Shown: positions 1 through 6,463 of the stretch, piece by piece | Numbering within the stretch: position 1 is the stretch's first letter | Layout: the number at the start of each line of letters is the position of its first letter | Origin: Actinomycetota bacterium | GTDB taxonomy: Bacteria > Actinomycetota > Thermoleophilia > RBG-16-64-13 | Direction of reading: 5' to 3' | Assembly: GCA_003157225.1 (NCBI GenBank) | Contig: PMIZ01000382.1 | Span: forward strand, 1 to 11,479 | Length of the DNA: 11,479 nucleotides | The notes under the pieces: generated by a model | What the model was told of the DNA's origin: nothing | Database searches by the model: none | What the model saw: the letters and a program-made list of their open reading frames with translations, nothing else | Program-made: the position numbers and the translations under genes

Positions 1-561
1 GACGATAACTACTCCGTAGGTGGCGAAGGACCCAAGCATGAATAGCAGCCGTTCCGGCCCTGAGATGCGCTGACCGGTGCCTTGCCCCAGAAGCAGGAGG
101 GCCAGACTGGCGAGGAAGAAGCCAAAGCCCAAGAGCAGGTAGCCGGCCTGCGTGTCGAGGAAGGAGATCTTGGCCGCGAATTCTCCCTGGCTGAAGATGT
201 CGGGGAGCGATCGGCCGATCAGGTGAGCGGCCAGATGCACTCCGTGTCCCATCATGCCTATCGCCAGGCCCAGCCAGAAGATCCAGGCCAACGGGCTCGA
301 AATGGCCGAGTAGACGTTGAGCGTACCGCGGGCTGTTTGGCTGACGAGGAGGAAGAGTCGGGTGAAGGCGAACACGGAGAATGCCGGCAGCAGCACGAGG
401 AACACCAAGTCGACCGGTTCGACGGCCCAGGATCCGCCCGGAATGCCCGCCTTGGCCCGGAGGGCCTGGAACACCTCCCAGGCCACCAGCGAGATCATCA
501 CCCAGAAGACGCTACGGGCGACCGGAGCGGTCGCTCTCGCCTGGCTCGTACCTGCTCTCAC
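1..561 (-). CDS. Multi-pass integral membrane protein, C-terminus cut by the window edge
   Basis: I do not recognise a family. The frame is open from a GTG at 561 to position 1, giving 187 visible residues and no stop, so the C-terminus lies outside the window. An in-frame TAG a short way upstream leaves GTG 561 as the only reasonable start. GGAAAG about 5 nt before it can serve as a weak ribosome binding site. Hydrophobic segments lie near residues 17-34, 50-74, 90-115, 138-158 and 171-187, so at least five membrane spans are likely. Span 3 carries three histidines (H106, H109, H113) in the motif GHGVHLAAH, which could bind metal or haem; that is inference. The gene starts 68 bp after the 5-alpha-reductase-like gene on the same strand and is probably co-transcribed with it. 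Coding is supported by the long open frame and the alternating hydrophobic pattern. Confidence 0.75.
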   Translation of the reverse strand, partial: MRAGTSQARATAPVARSVFWVMISLVAWEVFQALRAKAGIPGGSWAVEPVDLVFLVLLPAFSVFAFTRLFLLVSQTARGTLNVYSAISSPLAWIFWLGLAIGMMGHGVHLAAHLIGRSLPDIFSQGEFAAKISFLDTQAGYLLLGFGFFLASLALLLLGQGTGQRISGPERLLFMLGSFATYGVVIV

Positions 562-629
562 TCGGTCTTTCCGTCCTTGAGTTCGAGGGTTCCGGCGGAC
601 CCGGTCATTCTATCGCGGCTGGAAGCAGC

Positions 630-1391
630 TCACACTATGAAGGGCAGCAGCGCCTTGCGTTCGCGCGGGTAGTCCGGGAATTCCTGCCGGTACCAGCGGT
701 GCGTCTTGATGGCGCGCGGAGCGAGGTTGGCGACCGTCCAGACCAGGAAGGCCAGCGCCCCCAGGTTCCAGCAGGCCAGGGCCCATCCTCCCCACTCCAG
801 CATCTCGCCCAGGTAGTTGGGACAACTCACGAAGCGGTAGCCGCCTCCACGCGGTATCTGGTAGCCGGTCTGGCCCCCGGCCCGCAGCCTGATGAGCAGT
901 TGATCGGACTGCTGGTTGAGCGCGAACCCGAACCAGAAGAGCAGGGCCCCGATGATGAAGCGCGGATCGAGCAGCCAGGACGACGAGAGCTCTGGTCCCA
1001 GCGAAAAGAGGTAGCGCCCGTTCAGGTATCCGTTGCCTACGTTGAACGTGGCTCCCATGGCAATCACCCCCACAGTGATGCTGGGCCGGCTGCTGTGCAC
1101 GCGGAACGGGTAGATCAGCGCCCGGTGTACGTAGTGCGCCAGCCAGAAGGCGAGCAGCACGAGGCTAGCGGGGTTCGACTTCCTATCGCTCACCCCGAAA
1201 AGCACCAGGAAGGTAAGGAGCACAGGGGTCTCCATAAGGATCCATCCCCAGCGGGCGTTCATCCGCGGACCCCAGCCGCCGCGGGTGAACCGTCCATAGG
1301 GCGCGGTCACGAAGAACAGCGCCGCGAAGGTCACGACCGCCACAGCCATCCAGGCGATGACCAGCCAATGATAGAAAGTCAACTCGTTCAT
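630..1391 (-). CDS. Steroid 5-alpha-reductase-like (3-oxo-5-alpha-steroid 4-dehydrogenase family) membrane enzyme
   Basis: This 253-residue multi-pass membrane protein matches the length and signature of the SRD5A1/SRD5A2 family, which uses NADPH to reduce the delta-4 double bond of 3-oxo steroids. The C-terminal third holds the family block: GYQIPRGG (176-183), VSCPNYLGEMLEW (188-200) and HRWY (231-234), ending in RKALLPFI. Residues lining the active site and NADPH pocket in human SRD5A2 appear to have counterparts: E54 and Y87 (in HYVHR) for the catalytic Glu/Tyr pair, and N159, D163, R170, N192, E196, H231 and Y234 for cofactor contacts. I made this correspondence by eye from memory of the family. 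The physiological substrate cannot be read from sequence; a steroid, another enone lipid or a polyprenoid are all possible. No Shine-Dalgarno precedes ATG 1391. TATAAG lies 9-14 nt upstream, which suggests leaderless translation. The gene is divergent from the AEC permease. Confidence 0.88.
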   Translation of the reverse strand: MNELTFYHWLVIAWMAVAVVTFAALFFVTAPYGRFTRGGWGPRMNARWGWILMETPVLLTFLVLFGVSDRKSNPASLVLLAFWLAHYVHRALIYPFRVHSSRPSITVGVIAMGATFNVGNGYLNGRYLFSLGPELSSSWLLDPRFIIGALLFWFGFALNQQSDQLLIRLRAGGQTGYQIPRGGGYRFVSCPNYLGEMLEWGGWALACWNLGALAFLVWTVANLAPRAIKTHRWYRQEFPDYPRERKALLPFIV

Positions 1392-1399
1392 TGTTCGAA

Positions 1400-1405
1400 C
1401 TTATA
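1400..1405 (-). promoter_or_regulatory. Candidate -10 element for the 5-alpha-reductase-like gene
   Basis: On the minus strand the hexamer is TATAAG, five of six matches to TATAAT. It ends 8 nt before ATG 1391, so transcription would begin within a few bases of the start codon, which agrees with the lack of a Shine-Dalgarno. No -35 hexamer is visible at the usual distance because that DNA is a GC run. Confidence 0.35.
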
Positions 1406-1456
1406 TCATCTAGCGCCGCTTGGCGCGCGCCCGTGGGCCCGTGTACGCTGACCATA

Positions 1457-2338
1457 GTGCACCAGATCATCAACATTTTCGGGCCCACCGTCTTCGTGGT
1501 GGCGCTGGGGTATCTGCTCGGCCGAGTGAGCAAGGCTAGCGTCGAGACGTTGATCGACGTGGCGATGTTCATCGCGACGCCTTGCCTTGTCTTCAGTTCG
1601 ATGTTATCGAGCATCATCGTCCTCGGCGAAGCGGCAAGGCTGTGGGCGTCCTACTTCATGGTCCTAGCTGGCACCTTTGTCGTCGCCTGGCTGGTGTTTG
1701 GGCTGATGAAGAACCGGAGGCGCGCCCTCTACCTGCCCGTCTTGTTCGCGAACACCATCAATCTCCCGCTGCCCATCATCTACCTTGCCTTCGGCGACAA
1801 GGGAGTGGCCACGGCGATCCTCCTCTATGTGCCGAATGCATTCGTCATCTACTCGCTCGGCATCTACATGGCTTCGGGGCACAAGGAGCTGAGGCAGGGT
1901 CTGAAGGCCGTGCTGAGGACGCCGCTCATCTACGCTGCCGTCCTCGGGATCGTCCTCAACGTGACCGGCGTGTCTCTCCCGGGCGGGGTGACCAACGCGG
2001 TCAAGTTGATGGGGCAGGCAGCGGTTCCGTTGATGTTGCTCGTACTCGGCATGAACATCGGGCGATTTCGGATAAGCCAGATCCCGCTCACTCTCACGGC
2101 CAGCATGATCCGGATGGGCGGTGGGTTTGCGATCGCGCTGCTGGCGGCATGGCTTCTGGGATTGACCGGACTGCCCCGGTCCATCGTGCTGTTCGAGTCG
2201 GCCATGCCCAGCGCTATCTTCGTGTCGGTGCTTTGCACAAAGTACGACAATGAGGCTGAACTGGTGGCCTCGGTCGTGCTGACCACCACGCTGATCTCTG
2301 TTGCCGTGATCCCAGCTCTGCTCTACTACCTCGTCTAG
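1457..2338 (+). CDS. AEC family permease (auxin efflux carrier-like, Mem_trans)
   Basis: This is a 293-residue inner-membrane carrier with about ten hydrophobic segments, the usual size for bacterial AEC proteins, which move organic acids such as malate or malonate or other anions. Family features are LGYLLGR (17-23) in span 1, TPCLVFSSM (41-49), the Asn/Pro block FANTINLPLPIIYLAFGDKG (97-116), and QAAVPLMLLVLGMNIGRF (187-204), where the second half of the inverted repeat begins. The C-terminal block is ESAMPSAIFVSVLCTKYDNE (247-266), followed by TTTLIS. GTG 1457 is chosen as the start because residue 2 onward reads like a normal AEC N-terminus. The frame stays open upstream to a TTG at 1391, but that extension is polar, atypical and overlaps the divergent reductase gene. 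No clear ribosome binding site precedes GTG 1457. The gene converges on the MMPL gene with a 46-bp gap and no visible terminator hairpin. The substrate is unknown. Confidence 0.87.
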   Translation: MHQIINIFGPTVFVVALGYLLGRVSKASVETLIDVAMFIATPCLVFSSMLSSIIVLGEAARLWASYFMVLAGTFVVAWLVFGLMKNRRRALYLPVLFANTINLPLPIIYLAFGDKGVATAILLYVPNAFVIYSLGIYMASGHKELRQGLKAVLRTPLIYAAVLGIVLNVTGVSLPGGVTNAVKLMGQAAVPLMLLVLGMNIGRFRISQIPLTLTASMIRMGGGFAIALLAAWLLGLTGLPRSIVLFESAMPSAIFVSVLCTKYDNEAELVASVVLTTTLISVAVIPALLYYLV

Positions 2339-2384
2339 AAGGAGCGCCGTTGGGCCGCGAGCGCAGACCTGCGAAACCCTGGTG

Positions 2385-4598
2385 TCATTCTTCAAGCTGA
2401 AGCTTGGGCACCACGCGGATCTCGCGGTCGCGACGGGGACGGAGGCTCTTGCCTTCGACGTCGAAGTCAGGCAGAATCCGGTCAAGCCACCGCGGCAGCC
2501 ACCACGCCTTCTGACCCAGTAGTCCCATCACCGCAGGCACGATGGTCATGCGCACTACGAATGCGTCCAGCAGGATGGCGCACGCGAGGCCGAGCCCGAT
2601 CATGGTGATTGTGGCGTCCCCCGCGAACAAGCCGAACCCGGTGAACACGCTGATCATTATCAGCGCGGCCGCAGTGACAACGCGCGCCCCATGGGCGAGT
2701 CCTGAGATGACGGCGTCGATCGGCGAGGCCCCGTGAATGTATTCCTCACGCATGCGGACAACCAGGAAGACCTGGTAGTCCATGGCCAAGCCGAATACGA
2801 TGCCGACCAGCAGGATGGGCAAGGCGCTCATGATCGGGGCCGGCTGCTTGACGATGCCGAAGAGGCTGCCGAGCCAACCTTTTTGAAAGATGGCGACGAC
2901 CACGCCTAGAGTGGCCATGACGCTGAGCAGGAATCCGAGAGAAGCAATCAGCGGCACAACGAGAGATCGGAACACCAGCGTGAGCACGATGAACGCGAGC
3001 CCGACGACGATCAGCAGGTACAAGGGCAGCGCACCATTGAGTCTTGCGGACATATCGATCTCTAGCGCGGTCTTGCCGGTCACGAGAACCTCAGCACCGG
3101 TCTGGGTGTGAAGCGAAGCGCCCTCGCTCCGAATCGCCTTGACCAGGTCGGTCGTCGATTGACTGCTCGCGCCCCCCTGGGGTATAACGCTGAGGATAGC
3201 GGTGTCACCGCTCTGGTTGAACAGCGGGTCGGTGATCATCACTACATCGCCAAGCTGCTTGATGGCGCCACTTACGACGGTAGCCGCCGCCTTGGCGTTC
3301 GGACTGGCAGTGGCGTCAACGACGACCGTCAGAGGGCCGTTGAAGCCGGGGCCGAACCCCTTGGCGAGTAAGTCGTATGCTTTTCGCTGGGTGGTTTCGG
3401 GCGCGGCAGTGCCGTTGTCAGGCAGAGCCAGGCGCAGGCCGGCGACCGGGATTGCAAGCCCGACCAGCAACGCGATCGCCACGACCAGGAGCGGCACACG
3501 GTGGCGAACAACGAAGCCTCCCCAACGCCGCCCCGACGCAGGCCTCACGCTGGTGGTTTCGGGGTCGCGCGCTCGTAGCCCCGGAATCCGCCCCGCCAAG
3601 ACCCGCCGGCCGGCAAACCCGAGCAAAGCCGGCAGCAGAGTGAGAGCGATGAGCACGGCAACTACGACTCCGAGAGCGGCAAACAGGCCCATTGAGGTAG
3701 TGGTGCCGATGTTGAGAGCCACAAGCCCGCACAGAGCGATGATGACCGTGAGCCCGGCAAACACCACCGTGGATCCAGCCGTGCCCATTGCGTGGCCGAT
3801 GGCCGCACCAGGCTCCTTGCCGACAGCGATCTCATGCCGGAACCGCGACACAATAAGCAGCGCATAGTCGATGGCTACCGCCAGACCGATCATCACCGCA
3901 AGAGTCGGGGTGGCCGATGAGATGTGTATGAACCCGCTGAGCGTGGTCATGATGCCCATCGTGATCCCCACGCCAAGGATGGCGGTGAGCAGCGGCAGGC
4001 CGGCGGCCACGAGCGAGCCGAAGGTTATGATGAGTACGAGCGCGGCGACCAGGACTCCCGATGCATCAACGGCGCCCATCTTAGGTATCACCGTGAGCGC
4101 GTCGCCACCGATCTCCACTGTGAGGCCGGCGTCCCGGCCCGACGTCACCGCCGCCTTCAGGGAGTCTTGCGCGGCGCTCGTCAGGCCGATCGCCGAGACG
4201 GCATAGGTGACTTGCGCGTACCCGATCGTTCCAGCCGGATTGACTGCCTGAGCCTCGAACGGGTCGATCACGCGAGCGACCTGAGGCCCCGCCTTCAGCT
4301 TGCCGACGACCTGCTCGATAGCAGCTCGGTTGCTCGCGGTGGTCAAGGTCTGTCCCGCGGGGGCAGCGAACACCACCTGGGCGGTCGCTCCCTGAGCCGC
4401 AAGCTGAGGGAAGCGGTTGCCTAGCAGATCGATCGCCTTTTGCGCCTCTGTTCCGGGGACGGAGAAGTCAGTCGAGGCCGGTCCCGACAGAGTGAAGGCG
4501 CCGACGCCGAAGGCCACGAGCAGTGCGACCCATATGGCAAGGGTGAGCTTGCGCCGCCGATAGCAGAACGAGCCAAGCCGATGCAGAACCGTAGCCAT
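2385..4598 (-). CDS. MMPL/RND-type transporter (MmpL/YdfJ-like)
   Basis: This 737-residue proton-driven exporter is of the MMPL family, whose members move lipids, siderophores or hydrophobic drugs across the cytoplasmic membrane. The layout is the classic duplicated one. Span 1 is near 18-38, followed by an extracytoplasmic domain (about 40-180) and spans 2-6 (about 182-330). Span 7 is near 367-390, followed by a second domain (about 392-520) and spans 8-12 (about 525-695). The paired Asp-Tyr motifs of the proton relay are present: AIDYALLIVSRFRHE (242-256) and AMDYQVFLVVRMREEY (605-620). LLDAFVVRMTIVPAVMGLLG near the end is also typical. ATG 4598 is preferred over the adjacent GTG 4601 because GGAG lies 6 nt before the ATG but only 3 nt before the GTG. 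The gene is divergent from a MarR gene, so MarR control is likely. Its relatives in MarR-linked settings are usually drug or fatty-acid exporters; the substrate here is unknown. Confidence 0.95.
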   Translation of the reverse strand: MATVLHRLGSFCYRRRKLTLAIWVALLVAFGVGAFTLSGPASTDFSVPGTEAQKAIDLLGNRFPQLAAQGATAQVVFAAPAGQTLTTASNRAAIEQVVGKLKAGPQVARVIDPFEAQAVNPAGTIGYAQVTYAVSAIGLTSAAQDSLKAAVTSGRDAGLTVEIGGDALTVIPKMGAVDASGVLVAALVLIITFGSLVAAGLPLLTAILGVGITMGIMTTLSGFIHISSATPTLAVMIGLAVAIDYALLIVSRFRHEIAVGKEPGAAIGHAMGTAGSTVVFAGLTVIIALCGLVALNIGTTTSMGLFAALGVVVAVLIALTLLPALLGFAGRRVLAGRIPGLRARDPETTSVRPASGRRWGGFVVRHRVPLLVVAIALLVGLAIPVAGLRLALPDNGTAAPETTQRKAYDLLAKGFGPGFNGPLTVVVDATASPNAKAAATVVSGAIKQLGDVVMITDPLFNQSGDTAILSVIPQGGASSQSTTDLVKAIRSEGASLHTQTGAEVLVTGKTALEIDMSARLNGALPLYLLIVVGLAFIVLTLVFRSLVVPLIASLGFLLSVMATLGVVVAIFQKGWLGSLFGIVKQPAPIMSALPILLVGIVFGLAMDYQVFLVVRMREEYIHGASPIDAVISGLAHGARVVTAAALIMISVFTGFGLFAGDATITMIGLGLACAILLDAFVVRMTIVPAVMGLLGQKAWWLPRWLDRILPDFDVEGKSLRPRRDREIRVVPKLQLEE

Positions 4599-4604
4599 CA
4601 CTCA

Positions 4605-4608
4605 CTCC
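4605..4608 (-). promoter_or_regulatory. Ribosome binding site deciding the MMPL start
   Basis: GGAG on the minus strand sits 6 nt before ATG 4598 and only 3 nt before the in-frame GTG 4601, so it favours the ATG. Confidence 0.6.
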
Positions 4609-4631
4609 AATCCAGATACGACGGGATTTTC

Positions 4632-4656
4632 GGCATGCTGAGCGTCAGCGCATGCC
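4632..4656. repeat. Inverted repeat in the MMPL leader
   Basis: GGCATGCTGA is followed by a 3-nt loop and TCAGCGCATGCC. The arms pair over 10 bp with a 2-nt bulge. The site begins 33 nt upstream of the MMPL ATG. It may be an operator for the divergent MarR protein or an RNA hairpin in the leader. Confidence 0.6.
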
Positions 4657-4695
4657 TCACTTTCCATGCCAGGCAGGCCCCAAGGGACTGCCGAT

Positions 4696-4818
4696 CCTTA
4701 GCCGGTCGCGCAGTATATCGACAAATGCCATCAAATCCTTAACGGGTCGCGAAGTATATCGACAGACGTCTTCAAATAGTTAATGGATCGTGGAGTATAA
4801 CGCCGGACTGCGTCTTGC
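4696..4818. repeat. Three tandem 41-bp direct repeats upstream of the MMPL gene
   Basis: The units are 4696-4736, 4737-4777 and 4778-4818. Units 1 and 2 agree at 34 of 41 positions by my count; unit 3 agrees with unit 2 at about 25. The best-kept part is TTA, then GG-TCG, then AGTATA-CG. On the minus strand each unit shows TATACT, a good -10 hexamer pointing toward the MMPL gene. The 41-bp period is close to four helical turns, so identical faces of the DNA would be presented, as in a cooperative operator array. No convincing -35 sits 16-18 bp from the TATACT hexamers, so an operator role is more likely than three promoters. Confidence 0.7.
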
Positions 4819-4876
4819 ATGTCCCGGTAGAAATGGAAACATGGTTACGCATAAAGTTCATCACTAATTAATCTAG

Positions 4877-4910
4877 CCCTAAGAGGCACGGGATTGCCGT
4901 CCCGTTAGGG
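4877..4910. repeat. Interrupted hairpin upstream of the first MarR gene
   Basis: CCCTAA at 4877-4882 pairs with TTAGGG at 4905-4910. CGGGA pairs with TCCCG inside it after a 6-nt bulge on the left side, leaving a 6-nt loop. No T run follows, so it does not look like an intrinsic terminator. It may be an operator or a leader structure. Confidence 0.5.
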
Positions 4911-4943
4911 CAGGTCGGCGCGTCGAAATCATGCATAATGGCC

Positions 4944-4971
4944 CTGTCGGGCAAGCGGGGTCTGTCGGGCA
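4944..4971 (+). repeat. Two direct copies of CTGTCGGGCA before the first MarR start
   Basis: The perfect 10-bp copies are at 4944-4953 and 4962-4971, 18 bp apart, and the second ends 12 nt before the ATG. Their position between a possible -10 (CATAAT, 4934-4939) and the start codon suits an autoregulatory site. Confidence 0.5.
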
Positions 4972-4983
4972 GGGTGAAAGGCC

Positions 4984-5472
4984 ATGGACGAAGCTCGGAA
5001 TCAGTTGATCACTGAGGTCCTCGACTCACTGGACGAACTGTGGGGCGGCGCAGGGGGCACGGGCATACTCGATGGGTTCTCCCAGGCGGATCTCCTTGAC
5101 CTCACTGTGCCGCAGGTGTGCGTTCTCATGTTCCTTAGGCCGGCGCCACAGCGCATCGGTCGGCTTGCGGAGCGACTGAGAACCAGTCTGCCTTCGGCCA
5201 CCAGCATCGCCAATCGCCTGGAGCAGCGAGGTCTCATTGAGCGGGTGCGCGACGAGACCGATGGCCGCGTGGTTCTGTGCCGTCTCACGCAATCTGGCGA
5301 GGAGCGGATCGATGTCCTCTACCAGCATCAGCGGGGGCTCATGGCCAGTGGGTTCGAGAGTCTCAGTCTGGGGGAATTGGGCACTGTCAGTCACGCCTGT
5401 GCGCTGATGACCAGAGCTATGCTGCACTTCAACGGCGACAAAGGAGCCGGCCAACTCACGCAGGACACATGA
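4984..5472 (+). CDS. MarR family transcriptional regulator (first gene of the ABC operon)
   Basis: This 162-residue protein has the usual MarR length and plan: N-terminal dimer helices, a winged helix-turn-helix at about 42-105, and C-terminal dimer helices. The recognition helix is around SLPSATSIANRLEQRGL (68-84). The wing is ERVRDETDGRVVLCRLT (86-102), with the conserved D-x-R core (D93, R95), followed by SGEE. Family members bind as dimers to palindromic operators and are usually released by small phenolic or drug-like ligands. The gene is divergent from the MMPL transporter and is followed after 22 bp by the ABC ATPase gene, so it probably controls both sides and itself. ATG 4984 is preceded by an AGGG and AAAGG purine stretch, acceptable as a ribosome binding site. 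The ligand is unknown. Confidence 0.93.
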   Translation: MDEARNQLITEVLDSLDELWGGAGGTGILDGFSQADLLDLTVPQVCVLMFLRPAPQRIGRLAERLRTSLPSATSIANRLEQRGLIERVRDETDGRVVLCRLTQSGEERIDVLYQHQRGLMASGFESLSLGELGTVSHACALMTRAMLHFNGDKGAGQLTQDT

Positions 5473-5480
5473 GACGCGTG

Positions 5481-5487
5481 AAGGGAG
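5481..5487 (+). promoter_or_regulatory. Ribosome binding site for the TTG-start ABC ATPase gene
   Basis: AAGGGAG lies 7 nt before TTG 5495. It supports the TTG as the real start; the next ATG in frame is far inside the ATPase domain. Confidence 0.65.
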
Positions 5488-5494
5488 CCGTCGC

Positions 5495-6463
5495 TTGAGC
5501 CAAGCCAACGATCGGAGTATCAAGGCGGAGGGGATCGCCCGCTATTTCGGCGATGTGAAGGCGGTGGACGGCATCGATCTGGCCATCGAATCGGGTCGCA
5601 TCTTCGGCTTTCTGGGACCGAACGGATCGGGCAAAACTACCACAGTGAAGGTACTCACGACGATCCTTGCCCCCACCGCCGGCACGGCCAAGGTGGCGGG
5701 CTTCGACGTGACCAAGGAGCAGGAAGCGGTACGCTCCCGCATCGGGGTTGCACTACAGGAGATCGGTCTTGACCCTCTAATGACCGCTCGCGAGATGCTG
5801 GTGTTGCAGTCCCGACTCTTTGCGACCGACGCCGCTACGGCACGCGCGGCGTCGGAGCGCCTGCTGGAGACCGTCGGCCTTGCGGACGTCGATGCGAAGA
5901 AGAAGGTAGGGGAGTTCTCGGGCGGGATGAAGAGGAGGCTGGATCTTGCCCTGGCGCTCGTGAACGACCCGGACGTGCTCTTCCTGGACGAACCGACCAC
6001 GGGCCTCGATCCGGCCAGCCGTCTGGGCATTTGGGAAGAGGTTCGCCGCCTCAACGCAGACCGGGGGGTGACCATCTTCCTCACCACCCAGTATCTCGAA
6101 GAGGCCGACCGGCTGGCGGACGAGGTGGCCATCATCAATAAAGGGAAGATCGTTGCCCAGGGAGACCCGAAGTCTCTCAAGAAGGACATGGGCAACGAAG
6201 TGGTCACGCTCACCTTCGGTTCGCCCGAGGAGGCGCAGAGGGCGGACGGCGTACTAGCGGGGCCGGCTCCCGCGAGGCAACTATCGGGTAACGACCTCGT
6301 GTGCTACTTCTCGGCGGCGGCCGACAAGCTGCCCGGTATCATCCGGGCGCTGGACGAGGCCGGAATAGCCCTTGCCAGCCTCAACTTGGCCCAGCCCACT
6401 CTGGACGACGTCTTCCTGCGCGTCACCGGCGAGCGCCTGCCTGGACAAAAGGAGGCGTCATGA
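5495..6463 (+). CDS. ABC exporter ATP-binding protein, DrrA-like
   Basis: This 322-residue ATPase is of the daunorubicin-resistance (DrrA) type and powers the ABC-2 permease encoded next. Walker A is GPNGSGKTT (41-49), the Q-loop is ALQE (Q88), the signature is FSGGMKRR (141-148), Walker B is VLFLDE (161-166) and the D-loop is GLD (170-172). The H-switch position reads LTTQYLEEAD, with Gln199 where most ABC ATPases have His; this replacement is common in DrrA-type proteins. The C-terminal 90 or so residues form the DrrA regulatory domain, ending LNLAQPTLDDVFLRVTGE. The start is TTG with a good AAGGGAG site. The gene overlaps the permease gene by ATGA, so the two are translationally coupled. 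Relatives export anthracyclines, other hydrophobic compounds or glycolipids; the substrate here is not known. Confidence 0.96.
   Translation: MSQANDRSIKAEGIARYFGDVKAVDGIDLAIESGRIFGFLGPNGSGKTTTVKVLTTILAPTAGTAKVAGFDVTKEQEAVRSRIGVALQEIGLDPLMTAREMLVLQSRLFATDAATARAASERLLETVGLADVDAKKKVGEFSGGMKRRLDLALALVNDPDVLFLDEPTTGLDPASRLGIWEEVRRLNADRGVTIFLTTQYLEEADRLADEVAIINKGKIVAQGDPKSLKKDMGNEVVTLTFGSPEEAQRADGVLAGPAPARQLSGNDLVCYFSAAADKLPGIIRALDEAGIALASLNLAQPTLDDVFLRVTGERLPGQKEAS

Larger units (their letters stand above)
4602..4983. promoter_or_regulatory. 382-bp divergent control region between the MMPL and MarR genes
   Basis: No gene is seen here. The region holds an inverted repeat (4632-4656), a small TGCC-A-GGCA palindrome (4667-4675), three tandem 41-bp repeats (4696-4818), an AT-rich stretch (about 4850-4875), an interrupted hairpin (4877-4910) and a pair of 10-bp direct repeats (4944-4971). 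CATAAT at 4934-4939 is a possible -10 for the MarR operon, 44 nt before its ATG, but no good -35 accompanies it. Such an arrangement between a MarR gene and a divergent exporter is what one expects of a MarR-controlled switch; binding itself is inference. Confidence 0.6.

Noticed and set aside
381..1451. Long plus-strand open frame (356 codons) across the reductase gene
   Set aside because: It is Pro/Arg/Glu-rich with no domain pattern and is antisense to the clear 5-alpha-reductase family gene and the membrane protein; a GC-driven shadow.
2339..2384. Terminator between the convergent AEC and MMPL genes
   Set aside because: No GC-rich hairpin with a T run is present in the 46-bp gap.
1664..2485. 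Minus-strand open frame of 273 codons
   Set aside because: Antisense to the AEC permease, rich in His/Asp/Arg/Gln with no family pattern.
4696..4818. CRISPR array
   Set aside because: The 41-bp units are tandem with no unique spacers, only three diverged copies and no cas genes.
6301..6459. Upstream extension of the permease frame
   Set aside because: It lies inside the ATPase C-terminal domain; GGAGG and the ATGA overlap define the start at 6460.
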